This document shows positions 16,417 to 25,749 of a DNA stretch of 64,000 nt, piece by piece. The first letter of the stretch is position 1; each line of letters opens with the position of its first letter. This stretch comes from Gordonia alkanivorans NBRC 16433. Its GTDB lineage: Bacteria > Actinomycetota > Actinomycetes > Mycobacteriales > Mycobacteriaceae. A model generated the notes under the pieces. It made no database searches, was not told where the DNA came from, and worked only from the letters and a program-made list of their open reading frames with translations. Position numbers and translations under genes: made by a program. Where the stretch lies: contig NZ_BACI01000060.1 in assembly GCF_000225505.1 (NCBI RefSeq), positions 115,052 to 179,051 of the forward strand, in the 5' to 3' direction.

Positions 16417-17511
16417 TCAGCCCCGTCCGGTGATCTGCTCCGCCACGGCGCGGAGGGCGGTCACATCCGCGACCTCGAACGGCAGTGCCGGGACCCCGAC
16501 GATCGGCACCCGCGGATGCGCAGCCGTGAACCGCTGCAGCAGATGGAGTTCGCGCTTTCCGGTGGCGGCGCGATCGGCGTGGATCTGCAACACCCCGCGA
16601 GTCAGGTCGTCGGTGACCGACTCGAGCGCCACCAGTGCGGCCTCCTCGTGGATCGAGGTGAGATTCGGGTGGGTCCGGTTGAGGATCAGACCCGCGAGCG
16701 GCATCGTCTCCTCCGACAGCCGGTCGACGAAGAACGCGGCCTCACGCAGGGCGTCGGCCTCGGCCGCCGCCACCACAGCGAACTGGGTGCCCGGCTGCTT
16801 CAGCAGTTCGTAGGTCTTCAGCGCCCGATCCTGGAAGCCGCCGAACATCGAGTCGAGGGACTGCACGAACATCGCGACGTCGCGCAGCATGTCGCCGCCG
16901 ATGATGGTGGAGACGCCGCGCATCGCCAGGCTCATCGCGCCGGTGACCATGCGGCCCACGCCGCGTCCGCCGCCGACCAGCACCTTCATCAGACGGCCCG
17001 ACAGGAACGAGCCGAGGCGCTGCGGGGCGTCGAGGAAGTCCAGTGCGTTCCGGGACGGCGGGGTGTCGACGACGATGAGGTCCCAGTGGTCCCGCTCGAG
17101 CAACTTGCCGAGTTTCTCCATCGCCATATACTCCTGCGTGCCGGAGAACGACGACGCGACCGTCTGATAGAAGGCGTTCTCCATGATCGCTTCGGCGCGT
17201 TCCGGAGTGGAGTACTCGAGCACCATCTCGTCGAAGGTGCGGCGCATGTCCAGCATCATCGCGTCGAGCGTGCCCTTGCCCTCGATCGGCACGGGCTGCG
17301 GCTCGTTGGTGAGCTCGGACATCCCGAGCGACTGGGCGAGCCGCTTGGCCGGGTCGATGGTGAGGACCGCGACCGTGCGCCCCTGCTCGGCCGCGTACAT
17401 CGCCATGGCGGCCGCGGTCGTGGTCTTGCCGACGCCGCCGGCGCCACAGCAGATGACGACGCGGGTCGCGGGGTCGGTCAGCACCGCCCCCATCTTCAGA
17501 TCGAGTGGCAT
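16417..17511 (-). CDS. ArsA/Get3-like ATPase, second of pair (Rv3680-like)
   Basis: The 364-residue product is an ArsA-family ATPase of the deviant Walker A group. Its P-loop reads GAGGVGKTT (residues 23-31): Ala stands where the signature lysine of GKGGVGKT normally is. [15 protein letters not shown] supplies the switch region and LILNRTHPN the adenine-binding part. The ATG at 17511 shares one base with the TGA of the upstream ATPase gene (a GTG at 17514 is also possible), so the two are translationally coupled and probably form a heterodimer. The partner keeps the lysine. Arsenite transport is unlikely, as no ArsB is present. Confidence 0.88.
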   Translation of the reverse strand: MPLDLKMGAVLTDPATRVVICCGAGGVGKTTTAAAMAMYAAEQGRTVAVLTIDPAKRLAQSLGMSELTNEPQPVPIEGKGTLDAMMLDMRRTFDEMVLEYSTPERAEAIMENAFYQTVASSFSGTQEYMAMEKLGKLLERDHWDLIVVDTPPSRNALDFLDAPQRLGSFLSGRLMKVLVGGGRGVGRMVTGAMSLAMRGVSTIIGGDMLRDVAMFVQSLDSMFGGFQDRALKTYELLKQPGTQFAVVAAAEADALREAAFFVDRLSEETMPLAGLILNRTHPNLTSIHEEAALVALESVTDDLTRGVLQIHADRAATGKRELHLLQRFTAAHPRVPIVGVPALPFEVADVTALRAVAEQITGRG

Positions 17512-18581
17512 CACGCACCCGCTTTCTGGAGAAGGTTGGCCAGCTCGTAGATGGAACCGAGATCGACGCCGTCGCCGAGGGACGGCATTTCGAGCGTCGG
17601 CAGTTCCACCTCGTCGAGCTGCGCCTTCGCGATCTGCTGCGCCTGCAGGCGGGTCGCGTGTTCGATCGTCTCGGTGAGCAGGCCGGACAGATCGCCGTCG
17701 GCGAGCTTCACACCGGCGGCCTTCAGGTTCTCCTCGATGCGCCCGGCATCGATCTGGCCCTCGGCGATCTCGTCGATCGCGTCGGCGGGCAGGTGCGGGG
17801 CACTGACCCGGTTGATGATGAGGCTGCCGAGGTTGAGGTTCTTGCCGCGCAGCTCGTCGATCGCCTCGATGGTCTCCTGGATCGGCATCGCCTCGAGCAG
17901 CGTCACCAGATGGACGACGGTCTCCTCCGAATGCAGCAGGCGGACGACGCCCTCGCTCTGATTGCGGATCGGACCGGTCTTGGCGAGGTCGGCCATCGCC
18001 TGGGTGACGTCGAGGAAGTTGCCGATCCGGCCGGTCGGCGGTGCGTCGACGACCACCGCGTCGTACACGCGGTCACCCTGCTTGTCGGTGTGGATGATGC
18101 GCTCTTTGATCTTGCCGGTGAGCAGCACATCGCGCAGACCCGGTGCCACCGTGGTCACGAAGTCGATGGCGCCGATGCGCTTCATCGCCCGGCCCGCGAA
18201 GCCGAGGTTGTAGAACATGTCGAGGTATTCGAGCAGTGCATGTTCGATGTCGATGGCGAGCGCCGACACCTCGCCGCCGCCCTCGGCGGTCGCGATCTTG
18301 GTGTCGGTCGGCGGCAGCGGCGGGATGTCGAAGAGCTGCGCGATGCCCTGCCGACCCTCGGTCTCCACGAGGAGGACCTTTTTGCCGTCGGCGGCCAGCG
18401 CGAGTGCCAGCGCCGCCGCGATCGTCGTCTTACCTGTTCCGCCCTTGCCCGACACGAAGTGCAACCGGGCGCGCGATGCCGCGTCCGGCCACTCGTTGTC
18501 GACAGTGACTGAAGACTTGTCTGTCACGCCGGAATCGAGACCTTCCCCCGCCCCGGAACGTGCGCCCTGTTCATTGGCCAC
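17511..18581 (-). CDS. ArsA/Get3-like ATPase, first of pair (Rv3679-like)
   Basis: The 356-residue product carries an intact deviant Walker [10 protein letters not shown] (residues 45-53, signature Lys46), after an N-terminal extension of about 40 polar residues. [15 protein letters not shown] forms the switch II region, and [12 protein letters not shown] the base-binding segment. No membrane anchor is seen. The GTG start has TAAGGT 6 nt upstream, a leaderless arrangement, and diverges from the DUF4177 gene. The downstream ATPase overlaps its stop by one base. Together they match the mycobacterial Rv3679-Rv3680 pair as I recall it; the client proteins are unknown. Confidence 0.88.
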   Translation of the reverse strand: MANEQGARSGAGEGLDSGVTDKSSVTVDNEWPDAASRARLHFVSGKGGTGKTTIAAALALALAADGKKVLLVETEGRQGIAQLFDIPPLPPTDTKIATAEGGGEVSALAIDIEHALLEYLDMFYNLGFAGRAMKRIGAIDFVTTVAPGLRDVLLTGKIKERIIHTDKQGDRVYDAVVVDAPPTGRIGNFLDVTQAMADLAKTGPIRNQSEGVVRLLHSEETVVHLVTLLEAMPIQETIEAIDELRGKNLNLGSLIINRVSAPHLPADAIDEIAEGQIDAGRIEENLKAAGVKLADGDLSGLLTETIEHATRLQAQQIAKAQLDEVELPTLEMPSLGDGVDLGSIYELANLLQKAGA

Positions 18582-18587
18582 CGCAAC

Positions 18588-18593
18588 ACCTTA
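18588..18593 (-). promoter_or_regulatory. leaderless -10 element of the ATPase pair (TAAGGT)
   Basis: TAAGGT on the minus strand ends 6 nt before the GTG at 18581. A plus-strand -10 lies only 20 bp away, so two divergent leaderless promoters are packed in 44 bp. Confidence 0.5.
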
Positions 18594-18612
18594 TCCATTG
18601 ATCGTCGGCAGT

Positions 18613-18618
18613 TAGGGT
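18613..18618 (+). promoter_or_regulatory. leaderless -10 element (TAGGGT)
   Basis: TAGGGT ends 6 nt before the ATG at 18625 of the DUF4177 gene. Confidence 0.5.
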
Positions 18619-18624
18619 GAGTCC

Positions 18625-18789
18625 ATGAGTGAAGTGACTGCGTGGGAATACGTGACGGTGCCGCTGCTGACGCACGCAACCAAACAGATCCTCGATCAGT
18701 GGGGTGCCGACGGCTGGGAACTGGTGTCGGTGCTGCCCGGCCCGACCGGGGAGCAGCACGTCGCCTACCTGAAGCGACCGAAGGGCTGA
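18625..18789 (+). CDS. DUF4177 small protein (Rv3678A-like)
   Basis: The 54-residue product has the family layout: WEYVTVPLLTH at the start, a central ILDQWGADGWELVSVLPG block and a basic C-terminus (YLKRPKG). GWELV is the hallmark of this small alpha/beta family of unknown function. No ribosome-binding site is seen, but a TAGGGT -10 lies 6 nt before the ATG. The RidA gene starts 2 nt after its stop, so the two are cotranscribed, and the divergent ATPase pair shares the promoter region. Confidence 0.85.
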   Translation: MSEVTAWEYVTVPLLTHATKQILDQWGADGWELVSVLPGPTGEQHVAYLKRPKG

Positions 18790-18791
18790 GC

Positions 18792-19265
18792 ATGGCTGCG
18801 ACCTGGACAGATCGACTCGCCGAACTCGGCATCGCGCTGCCCGACGTGGTGCCGCCGGTGGCCAGCTACACGCCGGCCGTGCGGACCGGAAACCTCGTCT
18901 ACACGTCGGGCCAGCTCCCGATCGTCGACGGCGAACTCTCGGTACACGGCAAGGTGCACGAAGGTGCCGAGGGCGTCGTCCGGCCGGATGAGGCCACCGA
19001 CGCGGCACGGGTCTGCGCACTGAACGCGCTCGCCGCGGTGCACGCGCTGGTCGGCATCGACTCGGTCGTGCGCATCGTCAAGGTGGTCGGCTTCGTGGCG
19101 TCCGCCCCGGGCTTCACCGGGCAGCCGAAGGTCATCAACGGTGCGTCGGACGTGCTGGGCGAGATCTTCGGGGACGCGGGCGTGCACGCCCGTTCGGCCG
19201 TCGGGGTCGCCGAGTTGCCGCTGGGTGCACCCGTCGAGGTGGAACTGATCGTCGAAGTGGCCTGA
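18792..19265 (+). CDS. RidA family (YjgF/YER057c/UK114) protein, Rv3678c-like
   Basis: RidA proteins hydrolyse reactive enamine/imine intermediates released by PLP enzymes, although this longer subgroup may act otherwise. The 157-residue product shows TGNLVYTSGQLPIVDGEL near residue 33 and the C-terminal block HARSAVGVAELPLGAPVEVELIVEV, where the Arg of RSAVGV is the usual substrate-binding residue. It starts 2 nt after the DUF4177 stop. The next gene (TauE/SafE) follows after 7 nt but is not part of the order I recall in mycobacteria. Confidence 0.9.
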   Translation: MAATWTDRLAELGIALPDVVPPVASYTPAVRTGNLVYTSGQLPIVDGELSVHGKVHEGAEGVVRPDEATDAARVCALNALAAVHALVGIDSVVRIVKVVGFVASAPGFTGQPKVINGASDVLGEIFGDAGVHARSAVGVAELPLGAPVEVELIVEVA

Positions 19266-19272
19266 CGTCTCC

Positions 19273-20034
19273 TTGGACGTCGCGCTACTGATCGTCGCGG
19301 CCGCCGCTGCCGGCTGGGTCGACGCCGTGGTCGGCGGCGGGGGACTTGTGTTGATCCCCGCGATGCTGATCGCGCAACCCGGCCTGCCGGCGGCGACGGC
19401 TCTCGGCACCAACAAACTCGCCGCCGTCTTCGGTACCGCGTCGGCCGCGTGGCGCTACGTGCGGCATGTACGCATCGACCTGCACAGGCTCGTGCCGGTG
19501 TTCGTCGCCGCGCTCGTGTTCTCGGCTCTCGGCGCGCTGGTGGCGATCTCGCTGCCGACGGAGATCTTCACGCCGATCGTGCTGGTGATGCTCGTCGGCG
19601 TCGGGTTGTTCGTCGCGCTGAACCCCGGTTTCGGGGGTGACGCGTCTGCGGGACCGCGTTCGCGGCTGTCCACGCTCGCCGGTCTGGTGCTCGCCGGTGT
19701 CGTCATCGCGTTCTACGACGGGGTCATGGGGCCCGGTACCGGGACCTTCCTCATCATCAGCCTCACCGCGCTGGTCGGGACGTCGTTCCTGGAGAGTTCG
19801 GCCATGGCCAAGGTGATCAACACCGGCACCAACCTCGGCGCGCTGACGGTGTTCGGACTCCAGGGGAATGTGCTGTGGCTCTTGGGCCTCGGGCTCGCGG
19901 CGGCCAACATCGTCGGCGCCCAGATCGGCTCGCACATGGCCATCGGACGCGGCAGTTCCTTCGTCCGGTGGGTCCTGCTCGCCGTCGTCGTGGTGATGGT
20001 CGGGAAGCTCGGGTACGACCTGATCACGGACTGA
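19273..20034 (+). CDS. TauE/SafE family sulfite/anion exporter
   Basis: The 253-residue product is a multi-helix membrane protein with the family's paired signature: GWVDAVVGGGGLVLIPAML in the first half and a second repeat beginning around FYDGVMGPGTGTFLIISL. Members export sulfite, sulfoacetate or related organosulfur anions. A TTG start 7 nt after the RidA stop is the only sensible initiation codon, so translation is probably coupled. It is the first gene of a transporter-rich stretch that interrupts the syntenic order. Confidence 0.85.
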   Translation: MDVALLIVAAAAAGWVDAVVGGGGLVLIPAMLIAQPGLPAATALGTNKLAAVFGTASAAWRYVRHVRIDLHRLVPVFVAALVFSALGALVAISLPTEIFTPIVLVMLVGVGLFVALNPGFGGDASAGPRSRLSTLAGLVLAGVVIAFYDGVMGPGTGTFLIISLTALVGTSFLESSAMAKVINTGTNLGALTVFGLQGNVLWLLGLGLAAANIVGAQIGSHMAIGRGSSFVRWVLLAVVVVMVGKLGYDLITD

Positions 20035-20152
20035 TCCGCCGACCGGACGACCGAACGCCGACCCGGGGGCCGCCCGCGGACCTATCCTCGGTATCGGGTC
20101 GGTCGCATGCGTCACCCGATGCTTCGCCGGCCGGCCGGCGAGGCGGTGCGGA

Positions 20153-21712
20153 ATGACCGATGCCACGGTTCCCGGTACCGCCGCGCCGCTGTCGGGAAAG
20201 CAACGGGTCCTCGCGCTCCTGCTCGCGATGGCGATGTTCGTGCTGGTCGTCGACACGTCGGTCATGAACGTCTCGATCTCGGCCGTCGTCCGAGACCTGG
20301 GGACGACCGTCAGCGGGGTGCAGTCGGCGATCGCGCTCGAAGCCCTGGTGTCAGCGGCGTTCATCCTGATCGGCGGCAAGATCGGCGATCTCATCGGCCG
20401 GCGCCGCGCGTACGTCCTCGGTCTGCTCGGCTACGCCGTCGGCGCGATGGCGATGGTGTTCGCCCAGGGACTGACGACCGTCATCGTCTTCTGGGCCATC
20501 ATCGGCGGAATCGGGGCGTCTCTCCTGTTGCCCGCGATGCAGTCCCTTGTTCACGGGAACTTTGCCGGGGACGACCAGAAGCGGGTCTACGCCCTCGTCG
20601 GCGCGGCTGCGGCGATCGCGGCGGCGGTCGGCCCGCTGCTCGGCGGATTCGTCACGACCTACCTCTCCTGGCGACTCGCGTTCCTGAGCGAGGTCGTCAT
20701 CATCGCGATCGTGTTGTGCGGCATCGGACTCGTCCGCGATGTCGAGTTCACCGGACCGCGCGGCGTCGACCTCGTCGGCGCCCTGCTCTCGGTGATCGGC
20801 ATGGGTGGCATCGTTCTCGGAATCCTGGTGTGGCAGGAGGGAGGGGAATCCGTAGGTGCACTGCTGGTGGTCGGGGCCGCCGCGCTCGCGGGTCTGACCT
20901 GGTGGCTGATCCGGCGGCGGCGAGCCGGTCGGCCCACCCTGCTCGACCCGGAACTGTTCCGCTCCAAGCCGTTCCGGATCGGGGTGAGTCAACAACTGCT
21001 CCAGCAGATCGCCCTGGGCGGCATCATGATCGCGCTGCCGATCTATCTGCAGATGGTCCTCGAATACGACGCGATGCAGGCCGGCCTGTCATTGGCGCCC
21101 TTGTCGCTCAGCATGTTCGCGGTGGCGCTGCTCGCCGGCCGGAAGGCGGGCGAGCGGCCCGCGTCGACCATCGTCCTCCTCGGCTTCGCGCTTCTCACCG
21201 CGGGTATCGCCGTGCTGATCCCGATCGTGCCCCGCGCCGAATTCGGTTGGGGACTGATCATTCCGCTCCTGGTGGCCGGATCCGGGCTGGGACTGCTCGT
21301 CTCCCAACTCAACGACTACACGCTGGGGCCGATGAGCGAAGAACGGGTGAGCGAGGCGGCCGGGACGAACTCCGCCGCCGGCTCGTTCGGACTCTCCTTC
21401 GGCCTGGCCTGTGCGGGTGCGGTCCTGCTGGCGTCTCTCGCGTTCGGGTTCACCGCCGAGTCGGAATCGAGCACCGTTCTGGAACCTGCTGAGCAGCAAC
21501 GTGTCGCGCAGGTGCTCGACGACGACGCGCAGGTCATGAGCAACTCCCGACTGTCAGAGCTGCTCGCCGGACAACCACCGGAAGTCCGCGCCGAGATCAT
21601 CCGGATCAACACCGACGTCCGTCCGGTGGCGTTGCAGGTGGCACTGGTGATCCCGCTGGCCGCGGGTGCACTCGGGACCCTGAACGCGTTGCGCATGCGG
21701 CGCACGGGTTGA
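20153..21712 (+). CDS. MFS drug transporter, DHA2 (14-helix) family
   Basis: The 519-residue product has the DHA2 hallmarks: DTSVMNVSISAVVRDL in the first helix, the loop GGKIGDLIGRRRAYVLG (motif A) and GPLLGGFVTTYLSWRLAFL (motif C) at helix 5. These proton-driven exporters remove drugs or metabolites. A hydrophilic loop follows helix 13, as usual. GGCGGTGCGGA precedes the ATG. It lies in the transporter cluster with a second MFS protein 6 nt downstream, so both are likely one operon. Substrate unknown. Confidence 0.88.
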   Translation: MTDATVPGTAAPLSGKQRVLALLLAMAMFVLVVDTSVMNVSISAVVRDLGTTVSGVQSAIALEALVSAAFILIGGKIGDLIGRRRAYVLGLLGYAVGAMAMVFAQGLTTVIVFWAIIGGIGASLLLPAMQSLVHGNFAGDDQKRVYALVGAAAAIAAAVGPLLGGFVTTYLSWRLAFLSEVVIIAIVLCGIGLVRDVEFTGPRGVDLVGALLSVIGMGGIVLGILVWQEGGESVGALLVVGAAALAGLTWWLIRRRRAGRPTLLDPELFRSKPFRIGVSQQLLQQIALGGIMIALPIYLQMVLEYDAMQAGLSLAPLSLSMFAVALLAGRKAGERPASTIVLLGFALLTAGIAVLIPIVPRAEFGWGLIIPLLVAGSGLGLLVSQLNDYTLGPMSEERVSEAAGTNSAAGSFGLSFGLACAGAVLLASLAFGFTAESESSTVLEPAEQQRVAQVLDDDAQVMSNSRLSELLAGQPPEVRAEIIRINTDVRPVALQVALVIPLAAGALGTLNALRMRRTG

Positions 21713-21718
21713 GATGAC

Positions 21719-23017
21719 GTGGCGGTGTCGCGCCGGAACGTCGATGCTGTGGGGGTGAACGCCCCGAGTGAATCCGTCGCCGAACCGATGCACGCCGCGA
21801 TCCAGCGGCGTACCGTCGTCCTGCTGTGCCTGGTCCAGGTCCTGGGTGGCGTGTCCATGGGCGGGGCACTGGCACTCGGCGCGATCCTCGGTGAGGAACT
21901 GTCCGGGACCGAGTCGCTGGCCGGATTGCCGGCCACGGTGCTGACTCTCGGTGCTGCGGCGGCCGGTCTGCCGCTCGCCGCGCTGGCATCGGCGCGGGGG
22001 CGGCGACCTGCGCTCACCACCGGTCTGCTCGTGGCCGCCACGGGTACCCTGATCGTGGCCTTCGGCGTGGATCAGGGCCGGTTCCTGCTGATGCTCGCCG
22101 GGATGATCGCCCTTGGTTCGGGCACCGCGGTCAGCCTCCAGGCGCGTTTCGCGGCAACGGATCTGGCCGCACCGGAGACCCGCGGACGAGACCTGTCGCT
22201 GGTGGTGTGGATGACGATGGTCGGCGCCGTCGTCGGCCCCGCGTTGGTGCCGCTGGGGGCGACGGTCGCGGGATGGGTCGGGATGGCCGACATGGCAGGT
22301 CCGTTCCTGCTGGGTGCCGTCGGATGCTTGTGTGCCGCAGCAGTACTCCTCGTCGGACTGCGGCCCGACCCGCTGATCGAGGCCAATCGTGGGACTCCGA
22401 AGTCGACGTCGAGACCGTCTCTGGCGGATGGGTTCTCGGCGATCGTGCAATCCCCCTCCGCCCGAGCTGCGTTGGCGGCGGTGGTCTCGGCACACGCGGT
22501 GATGGTCGGGGTGATGGCTCTGACGCCCGTCCACATGCACCACGGTGGCGCGTCGGTGACTCTCGTGGGGTTGTCGATCAGCGCTCACATCGCCGGGATG
22601 TACGCGCTCTCGCCGGTCATGGGCGTCCTCGCCGACCGGGTTGGACGCGTGCCGGTGATACTCGGTGGCCAGGCGATGCTCGTGGTCAGTTGTGTCCTCG
22701 GGTTCGTCTTCGTCGACTCCCAGGCAGGCCTGGTCGCCGCGCTGGTCGTGCTGGGCATCGGATGGTCGGCGTCCACGGTTGCCGCGTCGACGCTGCTGAC
22801 CGATGCCGTCGACGTGACGAGACGCGCTGCTGCACAGGGTGTCTCGGACACGTCGATGAGTCTCGCGGGTGCCGGGGCGGGCGCGCTCGCCGGGGTCGTG
22901 GTGGGAGCTTTCGGCTACGCGACTCTCGTCCTCGGTGCCGGGACGATCGCTGTCGTCACCGCGGTATACGTCGTCGTCGACGGTGCGCGCGGGCGACGAC
23001 AGGCGGCGATGGCCTAG
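21719..23017 (+). CDS. MFS transporter, 12-helix
   Basis: The 432-residue product has about twelve hydrophobic helices; LASARGRRPALTTG forms the loop between helices 2 and 3 and GVLADRVGRVPVIL the repeat in the second half. The central loop (EANRGTPKSTSRPSL) splits the two bundles. The GTG at 21719 lies 6 nt after the previous MFS stop; GTG 21755 or ATG 21788 are possible alternatives, since the first 20 residues look poorly conserved. The substrate cannot be read. Confidence 0.82.
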   Translation: MAVSRRNVDAVGVNAPSESVAEPMHAAIQRRTVVLLCLVQVLGGVSMGGALALGAILGEELSGTESLAGLPATVLTLGAAAAGLPLAALASARGRRPALTTGLLVAATGTLIVAFGVDQGRFLLMLAGMIALGSGTAVSLQARFAATDLAAPETRGRDLSLVVWMTMVGAVVGPALVPLGATVAGWVGMADMAGPFLLGAVGCLCAAAVLLVGLRPDPLIEANRGTPKSTSRPSLADGFSAIVQSPSARAALAAVVSAHAVMVGVMALTPVHMHHGGASVTLVGLSISAHIAGMYALSPVMGVLADRVGRVPVILGGQAMLVVSCVLGFVFVDSQAGLVAALVVLGIGWSASTVAASTLLTDAVDVTRRAAAQGVSDTSMSLAGAGAGALAGVVVGAFGYATLVLGAGTIAVVTAVYVVVDGARGRRQAAMA

Positions 23018-23114
23018 AGTTCGAGCGACGGCAGTGCCGAGGGCGTGAACGAGGCGGCCGATGAGTAGTCCGTGAAAGGTACCCCGGTCGTCGGGGGTCG
23101 AGGAACAGGAAAAG

Positions 23115-23531
23115 ATGACCTTCTCCGAACAGCCCATCCGTGATCAGGCCGTACCGCCGAGCTGGCACAGCCGGTTCGCCTTCTACGACGCCTACGGACC
23201 GCCCGCCGACCCGCCCGCCCGAGAGGCGATGAAGCGGCTGTCATTCGGGCAGCGCGCGCGGCTCGCGTTCAATCCACTGGCGTTCTTCTTCGGACCGATC
23301 TACTTCGCCGTGAAGGGTATGTGGCGCAAGGGTCTGATGCTGTTCGCACTGACGCTCGTGTTCAACTTCGTGCTGTTGACCCTGAATGTCCCGAGCAGCT
23401 TCGACCTGGCCATCGCGTGTGGTGTCGGTGCGCTGTACGCGACGACCGCGAACTACGCGTGGTACCTGCACGTCCGGAACGACAACCGGTCGTGGAACGT
23501 CTTCGAGGGCATGGGGCGCAGTAAGAGCTGA
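23115..23531 (+). CDS. DUF2628 domain membrane protein
   Basis: The 138-residue product contains the DUF2628 pattern: a hydrophilic N-terminus, then LAFNPLAFFFGPIYFAVKGMWRKGL with helices at about residues 55-70, 75-95 and 100-118. The C-terminal DNRSWNVFEGMG is hydrophilic. These short membrane proteins have no known function. AGGAAAAG lies upstream of the ATG. It closes the inserted transporter stretch and lies upstream of the MBL hydrolase gene, which has its own leaderless promoter. Confidence 0.8.
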   Translation: MTFSEQPIRDQAVPPSWHSRFAFYDAYGPPADPPAREAMKRLSFGQRARLAFNPLAFFFGPIYFAVKGMWRKGLMLFALTLVFNFVLLTLNVPSSFDLAIACGVGALYATTANYAWYLHVRNDNRSWNVFEGMGRSKS

Positions 23532-23594
23532 CCGCGGATCGACTCACCGTGGTCGGATGCGCGGAGCAGTGTGTCCCGGGTCGCCGGCAATGGA

Positions 23595-23600
23595 TAGGCT
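23595..23600 (+). promoter_or_regulatory. leaderless -10 element (TAGGCT)
   Basis: TAGGCT ends 7 nt before the ATG at 23608 of the MBL gene, supporting that start over the ATG at 23590. Confidence 0.45.
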
Positions 23601-23607
23601 CGGAGTC

Positions 23608-24429
23608 ATGAGCGACTCCGACGATGCCGTTCCCACACACCCCGCCTACGGGGTGCTGCGGGAGGTCACGCCCTTCGCCTCGGTTCTGTTGTGCGACAAC
23701 TCGGGGATGATGGAACTCGACGGCACCAACACCTACGTGTTGCGGGCGCCGGGCAGTGACGAGTGCGTCGTCGTCGACCCCGGCCCGCCGAAATACAAGC
23801 ACCACGCACGACGCCTCGCCGAACTGCCCGGGGTCGCACTGACCCTCATCACCCACCGGCATTTCGACCACACCGGTGGGGTCAAGCGTCTCCACCAGCG
23901 CACCGGTGCGCCTGTGCGTGCGCGTCTCGACAAGTTCTGCCGGAACGCCGAACCCCTACGCGACCGCGAGGTCATCGAGATCGCGGGGCTGCGGATCACC
24001 GTGCTGCACACACCCGGACACACCGGCGACTCGGTGAGCTTCCTCGTCGAGCACGACGACCAGCGCGCGGTGCTGACCGGAGACACCATCCTGGGAAGTG
24101 GCACGACCGTACTGGACCCCAGCGACGGTGGGCTGCGCGACTACCTGAACTCCCTCAACCGGCTGATCGTCGAAGGTGACGGTGCGGCACTGCTTCCCGC
24201 ACACGGCCCCGATCATCCCGATCTCGTGCCGGTCGCCCGGTTCTACAAGGCCCACCGCGAGGAGCGGATCGACCAGATCGTGGCCGCCCTCGACGACATG
24301 GGCGTGTCTCCCCACGAGGCGAAGCCGATGAAGGTGGTGCGCCGGGTCTACTCCGACGTCGACAAGAAGCTCTGGCCGGCCGCGCGGATGTCGGTGAAGG
24401 CGCAGCTGGAGTATCTGCGGCACGCCTGA
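23608..24429 (+). CDS. metallo-beta-lactamase fold hydrolase (Rv3677c-like)
   Basis: The 273-residue product has the metal-binding motif THRHFDHTGG (H-x-H-x-D-H), then HTPGHTGD and LTGDTILGSGT, and a C-terminal winged-helix-like part, the layout of the LACTB2-like hydrolase group. Substrates of this group include nucleic acids and thioesters; none can be assigned. The start is chosen at 23608 because TAGGCT lies 7 nt upstream. It is convergent with crp across a strong terminator, matching the mycobacterial order. Confidence 0.87.
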   Translation: MSDSDDAVPTHPAYGVLREVTPFASVLLCDNSGMMELDGTNTYVLRAPGSDECVVVDPGPPKYKHHARRLAELPGVALTLITHRHFDHTGGVKRLHQRTGAPVRARLDKFCRNAEPLRDREVIEIAGLRITVLHTPGHTGDSVSFLVEHDDQRAVLTGDTILGSGTTVLDPSDGGLRDYLNSLNRLIVEGDGAALLPAHGPDHPDLVPVARFYKAHREERIDQIVAALDDMGVSPHEAKPMKVVRRVYSDVDKKLWPAARMSVKAQLEYLRHA

Positions 24430-24459
24430 GGGCCGCAGAGTCGCAACTTCGGCGCAGGG

Positions 24460-24498
24460 GCGCTACCTGTGGATAGCGCACCTGGCCTCAGGTAGCGC
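24460..24498. repeat. 10-bp inverted repeat downstream of the MBL gene
   Basis: GCGCTACCTG (24460-24469) is repeated as its exact reverse complement at 24489-24498, with a 19-nt spacer that contains a partial copy. It may be an additional hairpin ahead of the terminator. Confidence 0.5.
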
Positions 24499-24511
24499 TT
24501 TTGGACAAACG

Positions 24512-24549
24512 CAAGAGCCGCTCGTCCCCGGAGGAACGAGCGGCTCTTG
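24512..24549. terminator. bidirectional terminator between MBL gene and crp
   Basis: A perfect 14-bp stem (24512-24525 with 24536-24549) with a 10-nt loop is followed by TCTTCC. It lies between convergent genes. Confidence 0.85.
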
Positions 24550-24592
24550 TCTTCCGTCGTACTCGCTCCCCGAGGAACGAGCGAAGCAAGGG

Positions 24593-25267
24593 TCAGCGTG
24601 CGCGACGCGCCAGACGCTCGGAGTCGGCGATCAGGACGCTCTTGCCCTCGAGGCGCAGCCAGCCGCGCTGCGCGAAGTCGGCGAGTGCCTTGTTCACGGT
24701 CTCGCGCGAGGCGCCGACCAGCTGGGCGATCTCTTCCTGGGTCAGGTCGTGGGTGACGCGCAGGGCGCCGCCCTCCTGCGTGCCGAAACGCTGCGCGAGC
24801 TGCAGGAGCTGCTTCGCGACGCGACCGGGCACGTCGGTGAAGATCAGGTCGGCGAGGTTGTTGTTGGTGCGGCGCAGACGACGCGCGAGCACGCGGAGCA
24901 ACTGCTCCGCGATCTCGGGACGGTCCTTGATCCACGCGCGCAGGGCGTCACGGTCCATCGACACCGCGCGGACCTCGGTCACCGTCGTCGCCGACGAGGT
25001 ACGGGGGCCCGGGTCGAAGATGGAGAGCTCGCCGAACATGTCCGACGGTCCCATGATCGTCAGCAGGTTCTCGCGACCGTCCGGGGAGCGACGGCCGACC
25101 TTCACCTTGCCGGACATGATGATGTAGAGCCGGTCACCGGGCTCGCCTTCATGGAAGATGACGTGTCCACGAGGGAAGTCAACGGGCTGAAGCTGCTTGG
25201 TCAGCGCCGCGACGGCAGAAGGCTCGACACCTTGAAATATGCCTGCCCGCGCCAGTACTTCTTCCAC
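24593..25267 (-). CDS. crp: cAMP receptor protein Crp (Rv3676-like)
   Basis: Crp is a dimeric global regulator that binds cAMP and TGTGA-N6-TCACA sites. The 224-residue product has the cyclic-nucleotide pocket [18 protein letters not shown] near residue 78, the hinge helix ([15 protein letters not shown]) and a winged-helix domain with the recognition segment [21 protein letters not shown]. It is the usual length. The GTG start follows a GAAAGG site 11 nt upstream. No full Crp site is seen in its own promoter. An adenylate cyclase gene and a Crp-like operator occur in this same window. Confidence 0.95.
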   Translation of the reverse strand: MEEVLARAGIFQGVEPSAVAALTKQLQPVDFPRGHVIFHEGEPGDRLYIIMSGKVKVGRRSPDGRENLLTIMGPSDMFGELSIFDPGPRTSSATTVTEVRAVSMDRDALRAWIKDRPEIAEQLLRVLARRLRRTNNNLADLIFTDVPGRVAKQLLQLAQRFGTQEGGALRVTHDLTQEEIAQLVGASRETVNKALADFAQRGWLRLEGKSVLIADSERLARRAR

Positions 25268-25488
25268 CTAGGGAACCTTTCTCGAAATCTTTGCTACAGC
25301 CACGTGTGAGATCGCGCCCTTGGATACGCTACCCCGCGAACCAGCATAGGTGTTAAATGGGTCACTGACGGCGCATTACGGGTGTGTCTGACGGACTAGA
25401 TGCGGCGATTCGACGATCATCGGCCGCCGATGGGCTGTCGACACCGAGAAAGAGGCGTCGGGAACGGTGTGCGCTTGCTGCTCGCGGA

Positions 25489-25749
25489 TCAGCTGGCCCG
25501 CTGCGGCGAGGCGGCGTGCTCGGCGGATGCCGGATCGTGGTCGAAGCGATGGAACCGCAACTCGTGCAGTTCGGCGGGCGCGGAACCGTGCGGCGGCTTG
25601 CCGGCGTTCTGGGACCCCGTGCGGTCGATGAATTCGTCGACCTCGTCGTTCGAGACGGACACGCGGTCGACCCGGGCCTGCAACTTGTCCATGCCCATGG
25701 CGAAGAGCATGAGTACAGCCGGGAACAGCAGTGCTGCGAGACCATGCAT
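25489..25749 (-). CDS. small membrane-anchored protein (Rv3675-like)
   Basis: The 86-residue product begins with one hydrophobic helix (HGLAALLFPAVLMLFAMGM) and continues with an acidic hydrophilic tail (DEVDEFIDRTG...). Its position between crp and nth matches a small membrane protein I recall in mycobacteria. No ribosome-binding site is visible before the ATG; a TTACTT element 6 nt upstream may indicate a leaderless start. Function unknown. Confidence 0.6.
   Translation of the reverse strand: MHGLAALLFPAVLMLFAMGMDKLQARVDRVSVSNDEVDEFIDRTGSQNAGKPPHGSAPAELHELRFHRFDHDPASAEHAASPQRAS

Noticed and set aside
25346..25365. Crp autoregulatory site upstream of crp
   Set aside because: GTG and CAC half-sites are present but their spacing is 2 bp too wide for the TGTGA-N6-TCACA form.
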